Source of the DNA: Adiantum capillus-veneris
Taxonomy: Eukaryota; Streptophyta; Polypodiopsida; Polypodiales; Pteridaceae
DNA length: 64,000 nucleotides
Reading direction: 5' to 3'
Assembly: GCA_014529385.2 (NCBI GenBank)
Contig: CM043942.1
Location: 49,674,274 to 49,738,273 of the forward strand
A model generated the notes under the pieces. The model worked only from the letters and a program-made list of their open reading frames with translations. It searched no databases and was not told the DNA's origin. The position numbers and the translations under genes are program-made. Position 1 is the first letter of the stretch, and the number at the start of each line of letters is the position of its first letter. Positions 59,065 through 64,000 of this stretch are shown here, piece after piece.

Positions 59065-60340
59065 TCAAAGAGTAGGTTGCCCTCTATGCCCCGCATAGGG
59101 AGGAGCATGGGATTCATACATTACTTTGTCATGAAGAGAGTGAGTAACACATAGCCTATTGCCATGGAGAAGGTAACCATCCTGCAAGGTGAATGGTTCT
59201 TCTTTCTTCCCTAAGGCAAGGGATGAAATTACATCCTTCAAATCGGGGTCAATAGCATACTCATCTATCATGGAAGATAGATCATTGTCAGTTGCTATGG
59301 ACACCGCATTTCCCCTTGGTCATCATGATAGTGCATGGCCACTTGATTGTGCTTGTGAGCAATATGAAAATTGAATTGTGAAAGAAAATTTTCCCACCTC
59401 ATTTGTTTGTCGGAGAGCTTGGTTTGCGTCATGAAGTACTTAAGACTTTGGTGATCCGTTAGTAGGATCCCCAAAAGATAGTGCTTCCATGTGTCAAGGG
59501 CATGTATGACAGCTAGCAACTCCTTTTCGTAGATGCCCAATACTCGCTCATCGGAATCGAGTCTTCGACTCTCATATGCTATGGCATGCCCTTCTTGAAG
59601 CAAGAGTGCTCCAAGGCAATCTCCACAAGCATCACATTGGACCTCACATGGTTTTGAGAGATCCGGCAATGTAAGCACAGGTTGAAAAGTAAATTTTTCT
59701 TTGAGCTTCTCAAAGCATTTTTTTCTTTGGCAATCCATATACTTAACATTCTACTTTGTCAAGTCATGTAATGGTCTTGCTATTTGTGAGAATATAGCTA
59801 TGAAGCATCTATAGTATGCACACATACCAATAAAGCTTTGTAGCTCCTGTAGATTCCTTGGGTTATGCCATCCTTTTATTACCTCTAACTTGGTTGGATC
59901 CATACAGATACCATCTTGCGAGATAATGTGACTTAAGTATTGAATCTCTTGAAGGAAAAATTCACTCTTCTTTTGATTAATGACAAGTTTATTCTCCCTC
60001 AATGCTTGAAAAATTACCTAGAGATGTTGCTTATGCTCCTCAATAGATTTGGAGTAGATGATGATATCATCGCAGTAAACTTGCGGCAGGGTCTGAAGAT
60101 TTTCTCCATTAAGCAGTTGAATGTGTCTAGAGAATTTGTCAAGCCAAAAGGCATGACAAGGTATTCATATAAAGACCAACATTGTGTGAATGTGGTCTTT
60201 ACGATATTCTTCATTCACTATCCTTATTTGATGATAGCCACTTTTAAGGTCAATCCTACTAAAGTAGGTCAATCCTTGTAGTTATCAAACAGATCTTCTA
60301 CCCACAGTACAAGAAATCTTACTTTGATAGTGATCTAGTT
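59065..60340 (-). pseudogene. RT and RNase H of element I
   Basis: ORF 59738-59295 is RNase H (VLTLPDLSKPCEVQCDACGD, YEKELLAVIHALDTW). ORF 60002-59751 is the thumb. ORF 60214-60014 is the palm, with MPFGLTNSLDTF and the YxDD site damaged. ORF 59304-59065 is the zinc-domain start (YESHAPPYAGHRGQPTL), here uninterrupted, which shows A's empty site for B. Confidence 0.85.
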
Positions 60341-60350
60341 TAGTGCTCTG

Positions 60351-61340
60351 TCACATTTAGCAAAAATATGAACCCCAAAAGGGCCTTGTAAGGATCCCTA
60401 ATTTTAGGGATTAGGGCAAAAAAAATGTGTGTGATTTAGGAGAGAAGAGCATTCAATGAGGGTTTTCTCATAGGATTTTTTTAGGGTTGTCATAGGCTTT
60501 TTGTAGGCTGAAATAGAGCCTGGGGGGGTATTAGGTACATTCTCTCTCTACCCAAAAGAGTGGTGGCCGTTATGACAATAACTACCCTACCCCCTTTCTT
60601 TTGCCACATCATCAAGGGCGTCCATAACCCCCACCCTTTTTCAAGAAAAATTCAAATAAACCTCATTTTTACTCAAAACTTCTCCCCAACCTATATGCAT
60701 ACCCAAAAAATCAAATTTTTCTCTCAAAATCTCACTGCTAGACCTGAAAAATGTCAAACTTTCCACCTTTTCTCAGTTCCCTCCAAAATCACTCCCCTCT
60801 CTCACACTCCTCTCCCTCTCTCTTCTCTCTTCTATTTTTCATCACAAACTCTTTCTCCTTCCCTCTCCTTGTTGCAGGTCCACTCCATAGCTCTACTGCA
60901 ACTCCTCCATCCCATAGCTCTCCTCTCCACTCCGTAGCTCTGCAGCTCTCCATTCCATAGTTGTCCACTCCTACTCCTCTCTCCTCTCCACTCTGTATCT
61001 CTGTTGTAGCTCTTCATACCATAGCTCTCTTGCTTGATGCCAACTTTATCCCCCTTTCCATGGAGCTAAGTGACATTACAAACCTCCCATCCGCAGCAAG
61101 ATCTCCAAGTTCAAAAATGGTGTCTCTACATGTTTGACTGCCAAAGGACTTCGCACCCTTAAAACGTCAATACTTGTAAATTGCACAACAACACCATGAT
61201 ACATGTCACACCAATGTGGACCTTTGGGTGCATGGTTGCCTCTACCCTAATGATCAATGTGTATTCAACATTCAATAGCCTTGCTTATTCTTACAATATG
61301 TAGAGAGGGGAGCAAGGTCTTCTTGGTGGACACTGCAAGT
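60351..61340. other. Non-coding stretch beyond I
   Basis: No supported gene. A TC-rich block with repeated CCATAGCTCT units lies at 60880-61030. Confidence 0.5.
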
Positions 61341-61342
61341 GA

Positions 61343-62259
61343 TTGTTGACTATTGGAGCTAATAGCACACAATGGTCTTTGCATCAATGCCAACTTCTTT
61401 CCCATACCACTAGTGGATTGCGCGAAAGGATCATTCATGCAGAGGAGGAAGTGCAAACTGCTAAGCTACACGTGGAAGAGAAAAATGCTAAGATTGCAAA
61501 GCTTAAAGATAAGATCCTGCATCTTAAAAAGACGCCCTTAGGTGCAAGGAAACATAAGAGGAGCTTCTCATCCATAGAGACTTTAGCCCCCGAAGGCGGT
61601 GCTCAAAAAATAAGGGTTACAGCTACAAGTTGCATTTTGCTATGCTCCAATACATACTTTAAATTTCTTCTGTGGTAATGTTTTGTCCCTTCTTCTAGGA
61701 ATTTTATCCAAGAGTTGTGTGGCCACATCCAAGAGGATCGCATCCATTTGTTGAGTTTGTGCCTCAAGAAATCAGATGTCGTAGCCCGTTTACAAGCACC
61801 AAATATAGAACATTCTATTTCCTTGTCAATGAGGAGCCCTCCTTGGAGGAGATGGAGATCCCGCATCTGGCAATGGGTGGGGTGCTACCAAATAGTAAAG
61901 ATCCCACGCCCGCCCCTATAGATGTCCAGAGTGAGCAAAGATTGCAAGCCGTCAAATATACCCACTTCTTGGAAGGGGAAATTGCAGTGAGAGAGCATAT
62001 TTCTGGCACCTTCGAGGTGCCTGACCTCAACAATTGTGACCCAGCTGCAATACCCAAAGTGGAGATCAACCACCTAAACAACATAATGATTGAAGATGAA
62101 GAGTATCTATTCTTGTATGATCTGGAAAAGGCTTTTGGTGAGCGGTTAGATGAGTGCTTAAGCCTTATATGCACAAAGATGGAGTTCCCTCTTGATCCTG
62201 CACCAAAACATACAGATGACAAGTTGCTTCCATTAAGGGACTCTGTCAGAGCAGAGTAA
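61343..62259 (+). CDS. Possible two-exon hypothetical gene
   Basis: Two ORFs join in frame if an 87-nt GT-AG intron (about 61613-61699, ending TTCTTCTAG) is removed. Exon 1 has a coiled-coil stretch (EEEVQTAKLHVEEKNAKIAK). Exon 2 ends at TAA 62259 and is acidic (IEDEEYLFLYDLEKAFGERL). There is no in-frame ATG in the first ORF, so a further 5' exon or truncation is likely. Not recognised. Confidence 0.3.
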
Positions 62260-62545
62260 AGTCACGAATGAGGAGTTTGTTGCAATAGAAGCAGGATTGT
62301 TGCCAACCAAACTCCTATCCGCCCTGACTTGTCTGGTTCGCACAATCCCCGCACAGTTGATGAGAGCAAATCCTATATCAACCTTGAAGCCACACCAAGT
62401 ATGGATGATGAGGATAACGCCTCGCATGAAATAAGGCCTCGTTCATGAGAGTAATACTCATCCTTTCTAGTCTTTGTTTCTTCACAATTTGACACTCGTC
62501 TAGCTAGAGCACACACGTCAACTTTGATCCTAGCGCTACAAAATG

Positions 62546-63300
62546 TCAAAAATAACATATGAAAAACCATAATTTGGAAAAAAAAAACTGACTACGCATT
62601 GTTGTAGCCTCATCATTAGGTGGTACACCATAAAAATGTAACATTGCCATTTGAAGCTTTCTCAAATCAACAAAAATATTATTTGACATTGAGTAAGGAA
62701 ATCCCTTGTCCACTCTGTCTGCACCGACGCTTGCATTGGTATGTTTTCTTACTCCTTTTGACCTCTTGGTAAAGGTGGATGAAGAAATTATCTCCTCTAT
62801 GTGCAAATAGCCCCCTATTCGAAAGTACACGTCCTAGTTCAAAGCCTTCTTAGCAAGATTGACCTTAAATGGTATAGGAAAAACATTCTCAGTAATTCCT
62901 CTTTCCCTTAAAGCATCCTTAAGGAGACCATATAAGGCAACGTAGCCCTTAGTACTAATTCCCACTTCATCACAAGTGGCAATGTTGGACAAGAAAGATT
63001 GCCCAATTTTGTGCTTCTTGAAGGAGTCTGCAACTTCCTTTGTCACTTGGAGGAAGTGGTTTGCCTCTTTTGCAATCACCTCAAGCAGGCTAGTCTCTTT
63101 GAAAATGCAGTGTCCCCCTTGTGGATGTAGCAAAGCAGGTCACATGGCAACCACAACATGCTGTTGTCTTCAAAGCTCACAACATACTTGAGTATGTGCA
63201 CATGCATATACTCAATGATGGTGTGAAAAGTGTCATTGTGGAGTTGCATAGGTTTTTGTAAATCGATTGTGCAAGTGAAGAAGCCGTGAAGATCATTGCG
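62546..63300 (-). pseudogene. Broken hypothetical coding region
   Basis: ORF 63133-62834 (KEANHFLQVTKEVADSFKKH) links by one frameshift to upstream reading (QLHNDTFHTIIEYMHVHILK) and by a stop to ORF 62830-62546. It may be a degraded plant gene; no family recognised. Confidence 0.3.
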
Positions 63301-63325
63301 TCCAACGTATTTGGTTTCCTCTAGG

Positions 63326-63403
63326 AAAGAAGGAACCGCAAAAGGGGGGTGTGTGGCTCTTTTGATGATGTTGCTGCGTGGGAGGAGCATGTGTTGCCAT
63401 GGT

Positions 63404-63467
<64 letters not shown>

Positions 63468-63543
63468 AGAAGGAACCGCAAAAGGGGGGTGTGTGGCTCT
63501 TTTGATGATGATGCTGCGTGGGAGGAGCATGTGTTGCCATGGT

Positions 63544-63577
<34 letters not shown>
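63326..63577. repeat. Duplicated unit with (CT)n arrays
   Basis: GAAAGAAGGAACCGCAAAAG...CCATGGTGAT is present twice (63326 and 63465), each followed by CT repeats (63405-63464, 63547-63577). The Arg-Glu ORFs here are repeat translations. Confidence 0.9.
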
Positions 63578-63579
<2 letters not shown>

Positions 63580-64000
63580 ATGGTGATAGACAAATAAGCA
63601 TCTTATATACCCCCCCCCCCCCTTTGCAAAAAAAAAAAAAAAACCCAAAGCTCTTTGAGATACACACAAACACACATAGGTGCACACACAAACACTTAAA
63701 CAAAATGTAAAAAATTTAATCAATGGTAGTGATACTATAAAGACAAAGAAGTTTTGTGTTTCCATTAAACAAAATGCTTTACAACGTGGCATCAAAGCCG
63801 GTCACATTGATCTATCATATCAACGTAAAGACAGTGCACTGCCAACCCTCCACTCCTCTTGCACTTCATGGTTGCCTCCATCCGCCTACCGATATGAAAC
63901 AACAAAAAAGCTTTTAGAAGACTAGCATTGGGATACATGTAGACAACATAAAAATCTAACTGACTTTGTGCCGATTGAGACGAAAATAGGCATCTTTGAT

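Larger units (their letters stand above)
47203..60350 (-). mobile_element. Element I: 3' half of an A-like chromovirus, split by H
   Basis: LTR parts 47203-47985 and 57829-58044 flank H. A polypurine tract at 58045-58060 and integrase, RNase H and RT follow up to about 60340, where homology to A stops inside RT. There is no gag or 5' LTR. Confidence 0.85.

Noticed and set aside
63293-63795. Arg-Glu repeat proteins of up to 239 aa
   Set aside because: Translations of (CT)n on the minus strand; only the distal part shows any protein-like composition.

Overview
This window is intergenic or pericentromere-like DNA from a land plant with a large, repeat-rich nuclear genome. It has kilobase-scale LTRs, plant-type tRNA-Met primer-binding sites (TGGTATCAGAGC), chromodomain-bearing Ty3/gypsy integrases, a dual-RNase-H gypsy element, copia remnants, long CT/GT/CA/AT microsatellites and a decayed pentatricopeptide (PPR) copy. 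A fern, lycophyte or gymnosperm would fit, but the species cannot be fixed from the sequence. I see no rRNA, tRNA or CRISPR array, and no clearly intact host gene.

Layout. (1) 1-32473 is one minus-strand chromovirus, A, whose 3' LTR is cut by the window start and whose 5' LTR, tRNA-Met PBS and gag lie at 28.1-32.5 kb. Two insertions inflate it. B (3135-12748, minus) is a complete but decayed gypsy element with gag-PR-RT-RH-INT; it sits in A's integrase zinc-finger region. C (about 14096-28122) sits in A's reverse transcriptase. C is itself split by D (16508-25806, plus), a gypsy element with an additional RNase H. A 218-bp MITE sits in B's 5' LTR. (2) 32474-38520 carries an intronless, frameshifted PPR pseudogene and a 1-kb segmental duplication of its 5' end and flank, with arrays of palindromic repeats. 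(3) 38521-44830 is a mosaic: the 5' half of an A-like element (E), an RNase H scrap, and a collapsed chromovirus (F). (4) 44836-47202 is a truncated minus-strand Ty1/copia element (G). (5) 47203-60350 is the 3' half of another A-like element (I), with element H (47986-57823) inserted in its LTR with a perfect 5-bp target duplication. H has gag and protease but no RT, RNase H or integrase. (6) 60350-64000 is mostly non-coding, with a possible two-exon hypothetical gene, a broken hypothetical ORF and CT arrays.

The two most interesting signals are not standard annotations. First, a family of 70-72-residue ORFs sits ahead of gag in two different elements: tandem copies in B's LTR, and one copy in D's leader. 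Each ends with a similar PxxLPL...V.I..L block followed by stop. Second, H's 2.4-kb untranslated leader carries repeated copies of a 24-bp palindrome centred on ACGCGT, on roughly 125-bp units.
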